Below are positions 1 to 8,602 of a DNA stretch of 55,547 nucleotides, piece by piece. How positions within the stretch are numbered: the first letter of the stretch is position 1; each line of letters starts with the position of its first letter. The notes below the pieces were generated by a model, which saw nothing but the letters and a program-made list of their open reading frames with translations, had not been told where the DNA came from and did not search any database. The stretch spans positions 1 through 55,547 of the forward strand of contig JAQUHB010000020.1 in assembly GCA_028683835.1 (NCBI GenBank), given 5' to 3'. The stretch is from Sulfurimonadaceae bacterium. GTDB lineage: Bacteria; Campylobacterota; Campylobacteria; Campylobacterales; Sulfurimonadaceae. The position numbers were made by a program, and so were the translations under genes.

Positions 1-1170
1 TCCAATCCCGTATTTTTTGAGATTTGTTATAACAAACGTATAGATTTCAGCACTCATAATATCTTCGATAGAAAGATTAATACTCACCTCGTACTCGTTA
101 TCTTTGAATATTTCAAATGTTTTTTCTATAATGGCTTTAGTGACTTCTGCATAAACTTTTATGGCTTTCGAGATAGGAATAAACTGTAACGGAGACATAA
201 TAGCCCCATCTTCATCTATAAGTCTCGCGAGTGATTCAAACTTTACAATTTTACCTGTTTTATTTGACATAATAGGCTGAAAATAAGGGATAACTCCAGA
301 ATTTTCTATTGCTCTTTTGACTCGAAATGATGTCAGAATATTGAGTTTATATTCACTTTCAAAATTCATTCTGTCTTCATAAATCCAAAAAGGCAATTGC
401 ATCTCTTTAGCATATTTGAGTGCCATGCTAACCTTCGCAAAAAGATTGCTATGATTTTCTCCAGCTGCAGAAGCAAATGTAATATTAGTAAATATAATGC
501 TCTCTTGATAACGAAATGCAAGATTTTTAAGCTTAATGTTAAGCTCCAAAAGATAATTTTTTAAACTATAAAAATCCATCATTTCATCTATTAAGATTCC
601 AAACTCTGCACCTGAAATACGGTATATTTGTGCATTTTTTATATGATTTTGTAATTTTAATATCATCTGTTCTAAAACATAGTCTCCAACTAAAAAACCG
701 TAAAAATCATTAATCATTTTAAAATTGTCTATCGTCATACAAATATAAGTTTTATTGTCATGATCTTGAACATCACGACGAAGCTGATAAAGGTTTGGAA
801 AACCTGTAAGTTGATCTGAAAAGTATTTGTTTATAAGATCTGTTTTGCAAGTTTTTAGATCATTTTGAGTTTTTAATCTATCTTCTTGAAGATAATAAAT
901 GATCTCATCTTTACTGAATTCTGTGTCCATAGTATAAAGGACTATATCAACTTCTATTGTATTTTGTGAATCAAGAAACGAGATATCAAGAGAGGGAAAT
1001 GATTTTTTTAAAGAATCACGCAAACTTTCTACCAACACTATGTTTTGAGGATGAGCAGAGACCTGAACAAAAAGATACTCTTTCGAATCTTTTTGTAATC
1101 TTGCAACCGAACACTCCACTTCACTCAAAGATGATAAAGGATATCGATATATAGTCAGTTCACTGTTCAT
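1..1170 (-). CDS. GGDEF/EAL-type c-di-GMP protein, 3' end cut by window edge
   Basis: Reading the minus strand from ATG at 1170 gives an open frame of 390 codons that runs off the left edge. The N-terminal third (about residues 1-110) has no recognised domain. A GGDEF-like domain follows, but the signature reads SGAEF near residue 188, so the cyclase site is probably inactive. An EAL domain begins near residue 300; its signature reads ESL (FESLARL), keeping the catalytic Glu, and the frame ends just before the expected DDFG motif. The likely role is c-di-GMP hydrolysis or sensing in the cytoplasm. No membrane segment is visible. Domain type is firm; activity is inferred. Confidence 0.85.
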   Translation of the reverse strand, partial: MNSELTIYRYPLSSLSEVECSVARLQKDSKEYLFVQVSAHPQNIVLVESLRDSLKKSFPSLDISFLDSQNTIEVDIVLYTMDTEFSKDEIIYYLQEDRLKTQNDLKTCKTDLINKYFSDQLTGFPNLYQLRRDVQDHDNKTYICMTIDNFKMINDFYGFLVGDYVLEQMILKLQNHIKNAQIYRISGAEFGILIDEMMDFYSLKNYLLELNIKLKNLAFRYQESIIFTNITFASAAGENHSNLFAKVSMALKYAKEMQLPFWIYEDRMNFESEYKLNILTSFRVKRAIENSGVIPYFQPIMSNKTGKIVKFESLARLIDEDGAIMSPLQFIPISKAIKVYAEVTKAIIEKTFEIFKDNEYEVSINLSIEDIMSAEIYTFVITNLKKYGIG

Positions 1171-1260
1171 ATTCGTCCATACTCGTCCATTTTTATCTGT
1201 ATTTAACACCTCTTAAACTATACTACAAAATCATTTAAAGAAGGTTAGAGAAACATATTA

Positions 1261-1917
1261 TTGAAATCATATCAAAATCTTGTGATGTTACAAAATTTAT
1301 ATCGACTAAAAGCCTTAGGATTTGAATATACCGAGCTGATGAATATCAACGAAAAGAGTTCAGATTCTCTTGCTGATGACCTTGATAGCTTACATGCAAG
1401 CATAGTGTCGTGTCATCTTTGTGATCTGAGTAAATCCAGAAAACAAAGTATGTATGGGTATGGAAACAAAAATGCTCAGCTGATGATTGTGGATTCTGTT
1501 GTTTCTGCAAGCGAAGATGAATCTGCAAGCTATTATGCAGGAAGAGCGGGAAATTCACTTAGTAAAATGGTCGAGAATGTACTTGAACTGAGCATCGAAG
1601 ATGTGTACTATACACATGCAATCAAGTGTAAACCTCTTGGTTCAAACAAACCTTCTGAGTCAGAATATAATAGCTGTAAGCCCTATCTTTTTAAGCAAAT
1701 CGAGCTTATAAAACCAAAAATCATCATGGTTTTGGGTGAAGATGCCTATAATTTGTTTTCTCAAACAAAAGAGGAATTTAATCAAGTAAGAGGACATATT
1801 ATAGATTTTAAAGAATATATAGTCGTTCCCATTTACCATCCTCAATTTCTACTAAGAAATCCATCATTAAAAATAGAAACATTAAATGACCTTAAAATTA
1901 TAAAGAGTTTATTATGA
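1261..1917 (+). CDS. Family-4 uracil-DNA glycosylase-like Fe-S protein
   Basis: The 218-residue protein resembles family-4 uracil-DNA glycosylases, which remove uracil from DNA and carry a 4Fe-4S cluster. Candidate cluster ligands are CHLC near residue 52 and a later Cys pair about 16 residues apart (KCKPLG...NSC). The block YYAGRAGNSL matches the family FxGRAG motif. The usual GEAPG/GEGPG active-site motif is replaced by DSVVSASED, so catalysis may be changed. The start is a TTG at 1261, preceded by a purine-rich AAAGAAGG; a later ATG at residue 9 is the alternative. Its stop overlaps the next gene's start (ATGA), so the two are probably co-transcribed. Confidence 0.78.
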   Translation: MKSYQNLVMLQNLYRLKALGFEYTELMNINEKSSDSLADDLDSLHASIVSCHLCDLSKSRKQSMYGYGNKNAQLMIVDSVVSASEDESASYYAGRAGNSLSKMVENVLELSIEDVYYTHAIKCKPLGSNKPSESEYNSCKPYLFKQIELIKPKIIMVLGEDAYNLFSQTKEEFNQVRGHIIDFKEYIVVPIYHPQFLLRNPSLKIETLNDLKIIKSLL

Positions 1918-3080
1918 AATTAAAAATCCTTACACTCATCACTTTGGCTCCAACTCTGCTCTTTTGTCAAGAGACTCCTTTTGATACACCTATGAAAATG
2001 CCAAATACGTATATACAAGATTTTAATCCAACCCCGGTGACTCATGAAACTCCAGCGCAAGTGCCTCAGGAAACTCCTTTTAAGATCCACATCGAGCGCG
2101 TTAAGAAGCCTGAAATAAAAAAAGTATCCGTTGCTATCCAAAAACCTCAAGAACATGAAAAACTCAAAATCGCAATTATCATTCCATCTAAAATCATCGG
2201 AAGATATGCTACCTCTACAACAAATGCTGTGTTTGCTTACATGCTGAGTAAAAATCGTCCCTTTGAGATAAAAACATTTGACACACAGACTCAAGACAAA
2301 AATAATCTAGCAAAAGCTTTACAAGATGCACAAAAAGAGGGATTTCACTATGCTATTGCAGTCTTGACTAAAGATGGTACCGATAAACTCATTAATCTCA
2401 ATCCCCAAATAAATGTATTTATCCCAACAATCAACAAAAGTGAAGTTTCTTCCTCTTCAGCTCATCTTTTCTTTGGCGGTATTGATTATAAAGCACAAAC
2501 TGATAAACTTTTAAAAGAAGCACATGCTCCACTGGTTATTTTTAAAGACGCATCACCTATTACAGAAACTATCAGCGACTACGCTCAAAGCAAATATCAT
2601 GGAAAAAACTATACTTTTTCTATAGAAAAATCGACAAATCTCAAAAAACAGCTGAAAAACAACAGACTAAGCAATGCATCATTTTTGACAAACACTCCCG
2701 TTTCAAAAACAGGAATCATCGTCTCTCAGATAACACTGTATAAAGTAAATGAAACAAATATTTTATCGACTCAGATCAATTATGATCCACTAATTCTCTC
2801 AATGACACAGTACAATGATAGAAAAAATATGATTATCGCAAACTCTATTTCAAAAGATAACACCGTTATTACAGACACAAATTTGATCCTCAACAATGAT
2901 ATCACCTATGATTGGATTAACTATGCGACAACTGTTGGAGTGGATTATTTTTATAATCGTATAACAAACGAAGCTAGAGAGTATCCACTAGCGATAACAA
3001 ATAATCAGATTATCTATCCTATTAATCTAGTGCAACCTTCGTATTCAAACTTTGTAACCTATAGTTCAAGTGAAAAGTGA
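1914..3080 (+). CDS. Secreted protein of unknown function, periplasmic-binding-fold-like
   Basis: The 388-residue protein starts with a signal peptide (about residues 1-18, ending near LLFCQ). That Cys is a poor lipobox because Phe precedes it. A Pro/Thr-rich linker (about 20-75) leads to an alpha/beta domain that begins KIAIIIPSKIIGRYA. The strand pattern, with repeats such as GFHYAIAVL and APLVIF, recalls type-1 periplasmic binding folds like LpoA. It overlaps the upstream glycosylase-like gene by four bases and converges on ybgC, with the two 3' ends overlapping by 15 bases. I do not recognise a specific function; the fold suggestion is inference. Confidence 0.7.
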   Translation: MKLKILTLITLAPTLLFCQETPFDTPMKMPNTYIQDFNPTPVTHETPAQVPQETPFKIHIERVKKPEIKKVSVAIQKPQEHEKLKIAIIIPSKIIGRYATSTTNAVFAYMLSKNRPFEIKTFDTQTQDKNNLAKALQDAQKEGFHYAIAVLTKDGTDKLINLNPQINVFIPTINKSEVSSSSAHLFFGGIDYKAQTDKLLKEAHAPLVIFKDASPITETISDYAQSKYHGKNYTFSIEKSTNLKKQLKNNRLSNASFLTNTPVSKTGIIVSQITLYKVNETNILSTQINYDPLILSMTQYNDRKNMIIANSISKDNTVITDTNLILNNDITYDWINYATTVGVDYFYNRITNEAREYPLAITNNQIIYPINLVQPSYSNFVTYSSSEK

Positions 3081-3443
3081 GTAAAGCAATTCTAAGTTTA
3101 CTGGTTCAAATTTTTTCACTTTACCATTAAAATCAATAAAGACAAGAGTAATATCCATCTCAAATATCTTCTCTTTGTCTTTGCAAACACTCTGATGCAG
3201 TTTAAATGAAACTTTTTTAACTTCTACAAGAGAAGTCCTTACATGCAAGAGATCTCCAAGCTTTGCAGACGCGTGATATGAAGCATTAAGTTCTTTGACA
3301 ACAAAGTGTCCATTTTCCAATATCGGAGTAAGCCCTCTTTGAAAAAAAGCCTCACTCCGTGCACGTTCACAAAACTTTAAATAGTTCGCATAAAACACAA
3401 CACCGCCAACATCTGTATCTTCGTAATACACTCTTATTTCCAT
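3066..3443 (-). CDS. ybgC: YbgC-type acyl-CoA thioesterase
   Basis: The 125-residue protein is a hotdog-fold thioesterase. The N-terminal signature YYEDTDVGGVVFYANYLKF contains the family's catalytic Asp and is followed by CERARSE. Length matches YbgC. Members hydrolyse short or acyl-ACP-type thioesters in the cytoplasm and usually sit with tol-pal genes; no tol genes are visible here. A purine-rich GGGAGATGGT precedes the ATG. Its 3' end overlaps the convergent secreted-protein gene. Confidence 0.88.
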   Translation of the reverse strand: MEIRVYYEDTDVGGVVFYANYLKFCERARSEAFFQRGLTPILENGHFVVKELNASYHASAKLGDLLHVRTSLVEVKKVSFKLHQSVCKDKEKIFEMDITLVFIDFNGKVKKFEPVNLELLYSLFT

Positions 3444-3598
3444 ACCATCTCCCCCTTAGTTACTGTATTTTAAAGCTCTTGATACTAAAACGTCTCCAAA
3501 AACGGTCACAAATTTTTTAAAATTGTATAAAAACTATTTAAACCATGGATAAATTAATTGTCCAATTTTAGAGTTCGTTTGACATTATTTTTTCTCTC

Positions 3599-4816
3599 TC
3601 ATCCCTTTACAGTAGCAAGCTCATAACATTTATGTAAATTTTCCTTCAGTTTTTGAACAACTACAAAATCAAGTTTTCCATCTTCACACATTGTGTTTAT
3701 AATATTAAATGCTTCATCAGCACTCAATCCATCTCTATATGGTCTATCCTGTATCAATGCTTGAAAAATATCTGATACAGTAATAATTCTACCTTCTAAC
3801 GGAATTTGTGCAGCACTTAAATTATAAGGATAACCTTTAGCGTCAAGAGTTTCATGATGCAGTGATGCTAACTTTGCTATTTTTTTAAAGCCTTCAATAT
3901 GACGAAGAATAATATATGAATCAAATCCATGTCGATTCATCTTCAATCTCTCATCAGCATTTAATTTAGAGGGTTTATCCAAAATAGCATCTTCCACTTT
4001 CAATTTTCCAAGATCGTGTAACAAACCGGCTAATTCCACCTCTTCACAACGCTCCAAAGATAGATCAAAAAGCTCTGCGAGATACCTTGCTAGTACACTA
4101 ACTCCAAGAGAATGTTGAGATGTGAACTCACTTTTCGCATCAACTACTGCTGCAAACATTAAAGCGATCTCTTTTACTTGTTCATAAGATAATGGCTCAT
4201 TATTCCCTTTATTTGTCCAAAGTATAAAATATTCGCTTAATGCTTCTGTTTCCAAATAGAACCAAAACGAATCCTTAGAAGATACAGTCATAAAAGCTTC
4301 AACAAGCATAGGTGAAAACATTTTATTTGAAAACTTCTTTATGGTCTCTTGAATAGCATAAATAGACTCTACGCCTGAAACTTGTATCTGAGTTCTAAGT
4401 GCATCAACTCTATCAACTAGATAAATAAGATTAGAAATATTTTTGACATCTTCATTTAAATCACTTGATAAATCTTGCCAATGAGTATGATGATATTTTA
4501 TATACTCAGAGAATTTACCATAAATATTAGTAGATTTTAAAAGGATCTCTCCTCGAATACAATGAACTTGTGAATTATCCCAGTCTAGTTCATTAACCAA
4601 ATGTGTATGTACATCAGTTGAAGAAACACCACAATCATGTAGCATTCCTGCAAAAATAATATCGTCTACTATATCTTGTTTCCATGAGAGTTCTTGTGCC
4701 AATGCAGCAGCCATATAAGCAACTCTTTTGCCATGATGAGTATCATCAATACCCACATAATCTAGTGCTCCAGAAAGCGCGTATGTGACTTCTCTGATAT
4801 TTAAACTGTAACTCAT
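3599..4816 (-). CDS. Tandem HD-domain protein with C-terminal HD-GYP
   Basis: About 405 residues with two HD-type domains. The N-terminal one carries HHGKRVAYMAAALAQ and AGMLHDCG. The C-terminal one has LAGLLHDLGKLKVEDAIL, a later HHETLDAKGYPYNL and DIFQALIQDRPYR, which is the full HD-GYP signature, so c-di-GMP phosphodiesterase activity is likely. An ATG at 4825 overlaps the AGGATG sequence, while the ATG at 4816 has AAGGAT seven bases upstream, so I chose 4816. No membrane segment or receiver domain is visible. The gene stands alone between ybgC and an intergenic gap. Confidence 0.87.
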   Translation of the reverse strand: MSYSLNIREVTYALSGALDYVGIDDTHHGKRVAYMAAALAQELSWKQDIVDDIIFAGMLHDCGVSSTDVHTHLVNELDWDNSQVHCIRGEILLKSTNIYGKFSEYIKYHHTHWQDLSSDLNEDVKNISNLIYLVDRVDALRTQIQVSGVESIYAIQETIKKFSNKMFSPMLVEAFMTVSSKDSFWFYLETEALSEYFILWTNKGNNEPLSYEQVKEIALMFAAVVDAKSEFTSQHSLGVSVLARYLAELFDLSLERCEEVELAGLLHDLGKLKVEDAILDKPSKLNADERLKMNRHGFDSYIILRHIEGFKKIAKLASLHHETLDAKGYPYNLSAAQIPLEGRIITVSDIFQALIQDRPYRDGLSADEAFNIINTMCEDGKLDFVVVQKLKENLHKCYELATVKG

Positions 4817-4825
4817 AAGATTCAT

Positions 4826-5171
4826 CCTTTGTATATCTCTTAAAGCATTTTTAACCGATTTATATCTAATTGTATGAAAAAATCATACCTACAGAAGAGT
4901 AGTTCAATGATCAATATTGTTCTTCAAATGTTACTAAAAAAATTTTCCCTCATTCTCAATAGGGATAACATTTTATTGAAAACCAACTCATACCAACCTC
5001 TCTGAATAGATAAGTTTATTGATCTCTTAGTCTAACATAGAAAGTGTTGTAAATATGTTGCAAAAAGGGTGAAATTTTCTGATTTGAAGCTCATGAAGAA
5101 TAAAATTAAAATGCGATATATGAAATTATGAAATTTTAAGATAATGGAGGAGGAGTGAAGAAAGATTTCTC
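4826..5171. other. Intergenic gap without recognisable gene
   Basis: An AT-rich stretch of about 346 bases lies between the HD-GYP gene and the end of the tpx-to-80-aa minus-strand unit. It should hold the HD-GYP promoter. I found no convincing small ORF, RNA gene or strong terminator hairpin; a short direct repeat (ATGAAATT twice) lies near 5120-5137. Confidence 0.5.
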
Positions 5172-5414
5172 CTATCCAACTTCAACCATATCAATGGCCT
5201 TGTCTGTCAAACAATACGTCTGGATTCCGTCATCATGTAAGTTCATGCACTCACTCAAACAACCGGCGTCCATAAGTGTTTCAATGATTTTTTCTACTAC
5301 TTCAAGTTTTAAACCAAGATATTCTGAAATATCATCTGCATCATAAAGATTATAATTATCTTCATCACTCAGATTATAAATAGCTTTCATAACACTTTTT
5401 ATCATTCCTGTCAT
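5172..5414 (-). CDS. Small unknown protein, winged-helix-like, last gene of the FprA/MoxR unit
   Basis: The start is the ATG at 5414, which overlaps the preceding stop as TGATG and has AAAGGATTTG upstream. The frame extends further back, but only inside the neighbour. The 80-residue product is acidic. Its central part (ADDISEYLGLKLEVVEKII followed by ETLMDAGCLS) has the rhythm of a winged-helix DNA-binding or protein-interaction fold. Cys residues occur near 52, 56 and 68. I do not recognise a family. Tight coupling to the 233-aa gene suggests a shared role with the MoxR/VWA module. Confidence 0.65.
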   Translation of the reverse strand: MTGMIKSVMKAIYNLSDEDNYNLYDADDISEYLGLKLEVVEKIIETLMDAGCLSECMNLHDDGIQTYCLTDKAIDMVEVG

Positions 5415-6115
5415 CACAAATCCTTTAATTGGCTTATCTGCTTTTGCCAAACAATCTTTTGCAGAGGATGCAATGAAGTATGCTTCATCCAATCTTCAAA
5501 CTCTTTGACATAATGCGCTTTGATAATATTATGCAATTTTTGTACCTGAGAATTAAGAAGTTCAAGATAATTTTTTGCTTCATCAGCGTTAAATGATTTT
5601 AGAGGCTGTAATCTTCTTTTTAAACCCGCTATAAGTTTCTCATCCACCCTCTTGCCTGCTAACTCTAAAAATCTTGATGCTGCATACGGATCTGCATAAG
5701 TCTCGTTCCAGATACGTCCGTTTATCATTTGATCATATGCCAAATCCATAAATACAGGATACTTTTCCAAGACCGAGACAAGCTCTTTAAAGTCATCATC
5801 CACCATCGCACGAAAAAGCATACGGCTTCTGTTGCGGATTTTTATGCGCAATGTATCATCCAAAATAACCTGAGGATTGACAATACTAAAACGTTCTAGC
5901 GGACGAAGACGTGAATGGTTAAATGCCATAATTGCAACTAGGACATTTTTGTCACTCACCTGTTTTGGATGTGAGCCTGATGGTCTGTAAAATGCCCACT
6001 GCAATCTTGCTTCATCAACTTCATGATCTAAATATTGAAGATCGCCTTTTGCCTCAAAATCGCCATCATCTTGAAGCGCTTCAATTTCATCTTTATAGTT
6101 CAATTCATATAACAT
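5414..6115 (-). CDS. Unknown 233-aa protein downstream of the MoxR/VWA pair
   Basis: A largely helical, charged, cytoplasmic protein with no signal peptide or membrane segment. It lies 9 bases after the VWA gene, and its stop overlaps the start of the 80-aa gene. It has conserved-looking patches (AFYRPSGSHPKQVSDKNV, NETYADPYAASRFLELAGKR) but no motif I can name. Its fixed position after a MoxR/VWA pair suggests an adaptor or client-recognition role, which is inference only. Confidence 0.7.
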   Translation of the reverse strand: MLYELNYKDEIEALQDDGDFEAKGDLQYLDHEVDEARLQWAFYRPSGSHPKQVSDKNVLVAIMAFNHSRLRPLERFSIVNPQVILDDTLRIKIRNRSRMLFRAMVDDDFKELVSVLEKYPVFMDLAYDQMINGRIWNETYADPYAASRFLELAGKRVDEKLIAGLKRRLQPLKSFNADEAKNYLELLNSQVQKLHNIIKAHYVKEFEDWMKHTSLHPLQKIVWQKQISQLKDL

Positions 6116-6124
6116 GCAAATCTC

Positions 6125-7282
6125 TTATAAATCAAAATAAAAAACATCGCCGAAGGCTTCAAGTCTTTTTATATTTTGCTTTTGACTAATGAGAAAAAGG
6201 GTATTTATCTCAGGAGTGCGTTCTATTTTAAAAAGTCCATCACTCAGCACCATCAGTATAGAGTTCATCTCAAAATGCTTTTTGAGATACTCTAGTACAG
6301 GCGCAAAAAGTGTCCCGCCGTTTCCTTTTTCAAATGCCAGTTCTGATGGTCTTGTACCCTGAGCATCATAGGTCACGATCTTTTGCTCATCTACACTCTC
6401 ATCAAAAGGGATCACAGTGACTTTAAAATCACTGCTCATGCGAAGTACGGAATCAATGATCCCTAAAAACTTGGAAAACACCTCTTTATTGATGCTCATT
6501 GATCTATCTAAAGCGATGTAGAGATTGAGACGATTACGCTCATGCTTATACCCGGGAAGATAGATATTTTGATGGATAAATCTGCGATTCGGACGGGAAA
6601 AATCTGTTTCTTTGTCAAAAAAACTCTCGCTCATATAGGTGTGTAAAAGTGTTTCTAAGTCTATTTTTGGACGGATAACTTCATTGATCACTTCTAAAAA
6701 CGATGCGGGAATATTTCCCTGTTTTTTTGCCGAACCCATGGCTTGAACTATCAGCGTATCTATCTCTTCGAGATATGCTTCTGTGTCACCCTCTTCCTCT
6801 ATGAGATCAAGTTTTTGCTCTTGTGGATTTTTATCATCAGGTGTGCCCTCTCCATCTTGATTTTCCTCATAGAGAATGTTATATACCTCTTCGACACTTT
6901 TATTGCGAAACTTTTCTAACATCACTTCATGTTCTGGTCTTACACCCACTCTTTCAAAATCGCTGAGTAAAAGATTGATGACGATATCACTGCTTCTATT
7001 CCACATCCCATGATCGCGTCCATTCATACGAAATGCGTGTTTTAAGATGACATGTAAAAGTGTGTGTGCGTAAATGTATTTGAGATGTTCATCTTCCATC
7101 CCTTCACAGAGTGTTGCGTCCACAAAAATAGCCCTGCCGTTTGTTTCAAAAGCTTCATGAGGATTTTTACGAAAATGCATTGGCAATGAGAGTGCAAGTA
7201 CGCTCAAAAATGGATGGTCAAATAAAAATTGAACTCTGATTTTCTCCAGTTTAATGAGAAAATCAGATGATATATTCGCCAT
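6125..7282 (-). CDS. VWA-domain protein with N-terminal DUF2201-like region, partner of MoxR
   Basis: About 385 residues. The N-terminal part has HTLLHVILKHAFRM near residue 70, recalling the metallopeptidase-like HExxH of DUF2201_N but with the Glu replaced. The middle is acidic (about 140-190). The C-terminal VWA domain has a complete MIDAS: DRSMS, GNGGT and a late SDG. The frame opens at 7345, but the ATG at 7282 aligns with the start of the paralogue at 46606 and leaves only a 20-base overlap with the ATPase gene. VWA partners of MoxR ATPases normally bind the target enzyme while the ATPase remodels it. Position behind nifQ-like and moxR suggests a metalloenzyme client. Confidence 0.85.
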   Translation of the reverse strand: MANISSDFLIKLEKIRVQFLFDHPFLSVLALSLPMHFRKNPHEAFETNGRAIFVDATLCEGMEDEHLKYIYAHTLLHVILKHAFRMNGRDHGMWNRSSDIVINLLLSDFERVGVRPEHEVMLEKFRNKSVEEVYNILYEENQDGEGTPDDKNPQEQKLDLIEEEGDTEAYLEEIDTLIVQAMGSAKKQGNIPASFLEVINEVIRPKIDLETLLHTYMSESFFDKETDFSRPNRRFIHQNIYLPGYKHERNRLNLYIALDRSMSINKEVFSKFLGIIDSVLRMSSDFKVTVIPFDESVDEQKIVTYDAQGTRPSELAFEKGNGGTLFAPVLEYLKKHFEMNSILMVLSDGLFKIERTPEINTLFLISQKQNIKRLEAFGDVFYFDL

Positions 7283-8273
7283 ACTTTGCCAACCAACTAT
7301 CAAATGCACTATGTATCGCAATCGATTCATCTTTGATGATGACATCTTTTATAAGCATTACGCCAAACTCTGTAGGCAAAGTATCACTAAAGGCGAACAG
7401 ATGCTCTTTATGTGCCTCTGAACCGTCAAAATATTCAACTAATGCAGAAACAAGCGCATACAAAAGTGCCGGCTGTTTTTTGATCTCAGGATAGTTCCCC
7501 TCATAAATAGAAGCTATATCAGGAAGCTCTTCATAGATCTTCACATAAGAGGTAAACTCTATCCCTGAGCTATAACCGATAGTACCGTAAATAATGGGTG
7601 CTATCTGGTTCATGTTCTCATTTGCTTTTAAGATATTTGAGAGCATATGGTAACTTCTCGGCGTTGCAAATGCAGGATTTGCATCATCTTCTATGATTGG
7701 GTCTGTCGAAAGCAAGTCAGGACGAAAGCCAAGAAAACCAATAACAAAATGGTGCAGTTTTTCTTTGATGGCAAAGAGTTTAAAATCCTCAAAACGAGCC
7801 GTTACATGAAGATGTACCATTCTGTTTACAAGAGGCGAAGGAAGACGAAAAACAACGCCTCTGTCACTTACTCTGTTTCCCGCACACACAATGCGCCAAC
7901 CTTTAGGCAACTCATATTCACCCATTTTACGGTTCAAAACAAGCTGATAAATAGCCGCTTGCACAGATGGCGGTGCGGAGTTCAGTTCATCTAAAAATAA
8001 AATTCCCTCAGACTCCAACTCTTTTGGAAAAAAGACCGGAGGCATCCAAACGGTTTGATCATTTTTGATCGAAGGTACACCTCGAAGATCGACGGGATCC
8101 ATTTGTGAGAGACGGATATCTATGAGTTCTAAGCTGTTTTTCTTTGCTACATCAGCAACGATGTAAGATTTGCCAATTCCCGGACTTCCGTGGATAAAAA
8201 GCGGAGTATCCGTATCTAAAAGTGTCTGAATGTGGGTATAGAGTTCTGTTGTTGAGATTGAAGGAGTTATCAT
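7263..8273 (-). CDS. MoxR-family AAA+ ATPase
   Basis: The 336-residue AAA+ protein has Walker A GSPGIGKS near residue 30, Walker B ILFLDELNSAP near 92, and sensor-1/arginine-finger block CAGNRVSDRGVVFRLPSPLVNR. This matches MoxR-type ATPases such as NorQ and CbbQ, which activate metalloenzymes with a VWA partner. Its ATG overlaps the nifQ-like stop as ATGA and its own 3' end overlaps the VWA gene, so the three are translationally coupled. A paralogue lies at 45608-46606 with the same motifs (GPPGIGKS, FLDELNTA). Function in nitrogen fixation is inferred from context. Confidence 0.92.
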   Translation of the reverse strand: MITPSISTTELYTHIQTLLDTDTPLFIHGSPGIGKSYIVADVAKKNSLELIDIRLSQMDPVDLRGVPSIKNDQTVWMPPVFFPKELESEGILFLDELNSAPPSVQAAIYQLVLNRKMGEYELPKGWRIVCAGNRVSDRGVVFRLPSPLVNRMVHLHVTARFEDFKLFAIKEKLHHFVIGFLGFRPDLLSTDPIIEDDANPAFATPRSYHMLSNILKANENMNQIAPIIYGTIGYSSGIEFTSYVKIYEELPDIASIYEGNYPEIKKQPALLYALVSALVEYFDGSEAHKEHLFAFSDTLPTEFGVMLIKDVIIKDESIAIHSAFDSWLAKYGEYII

Positions 8274-8602
8274 GCACTTTGCTCACTTACCATACATTTA
8301 AAACAAGTACTCATATCATCACAGCTAGCACATGCCGGAGCTACGCGCCCTATCTCATCATAAATAAATTTTTTCCAAAGTTTTTCTTTTGGTTTTTTTG
8401 CGGCAAACTCAGGAAAATTTTTTTTCATAAATGCAGCCATCTGAGTTCTGCTTTTAAAACCCAAATCTTGATACAAGTGATTCATCTTCAGCGATTCATA
8501 CGCCACCCAGCGTGCTAAGACTTTTTGTGCAAAAGCATTTACTCCATAAGAGTGTAAAAGCGCAAATACTTGATCTTCCATCTGTTTTAATTCTTCATTC
8601 AT
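8270..8602 (-). CDS. nifQ: NifQ-like protein, short form
   Basis: The 110-residue protein resembles the C-terminal half of NifQ, which delivers molybdenum for FeMo-cofactor synthesis. Shared features are HLYQDLGFKSRTQMAAFM, a NFPEFAAK stretch, KLWKKFIYDEI and a terminal Cys cluster reading CASCDDMSTCFKC. NifQ usually has C-x4-C-x2-C-x5-C. Here the first Cys is missing and an extra C-x2-C follows, giving C-x2-C-x5-C-x2-C. Classical NifQ is about 170 residues or longer, so this is a short form. It overlaps fprA upstream and moxR downstream, both by ATGA. The assignment rests on motif memory, not a search. Confidence 0.62.
   Translation of the reverse strand: MNEELKQMEDQVFALLHSYGVNAFAQKVLARWVAYESLKMNHLYQDLGFKSRTQMAAFMKKNFPEFAAKKPKEKLWKKFIYDEIGRVAPACASCDDMSTCFKCMVSEQSA

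Noticed and set aside
5155-5346. Plus-strand ORF with a GGAGGAG before it
   Set aside because: It is antisense to the 80-aa gene and its protein has no features; the minus gene is coupled to its neighbour.
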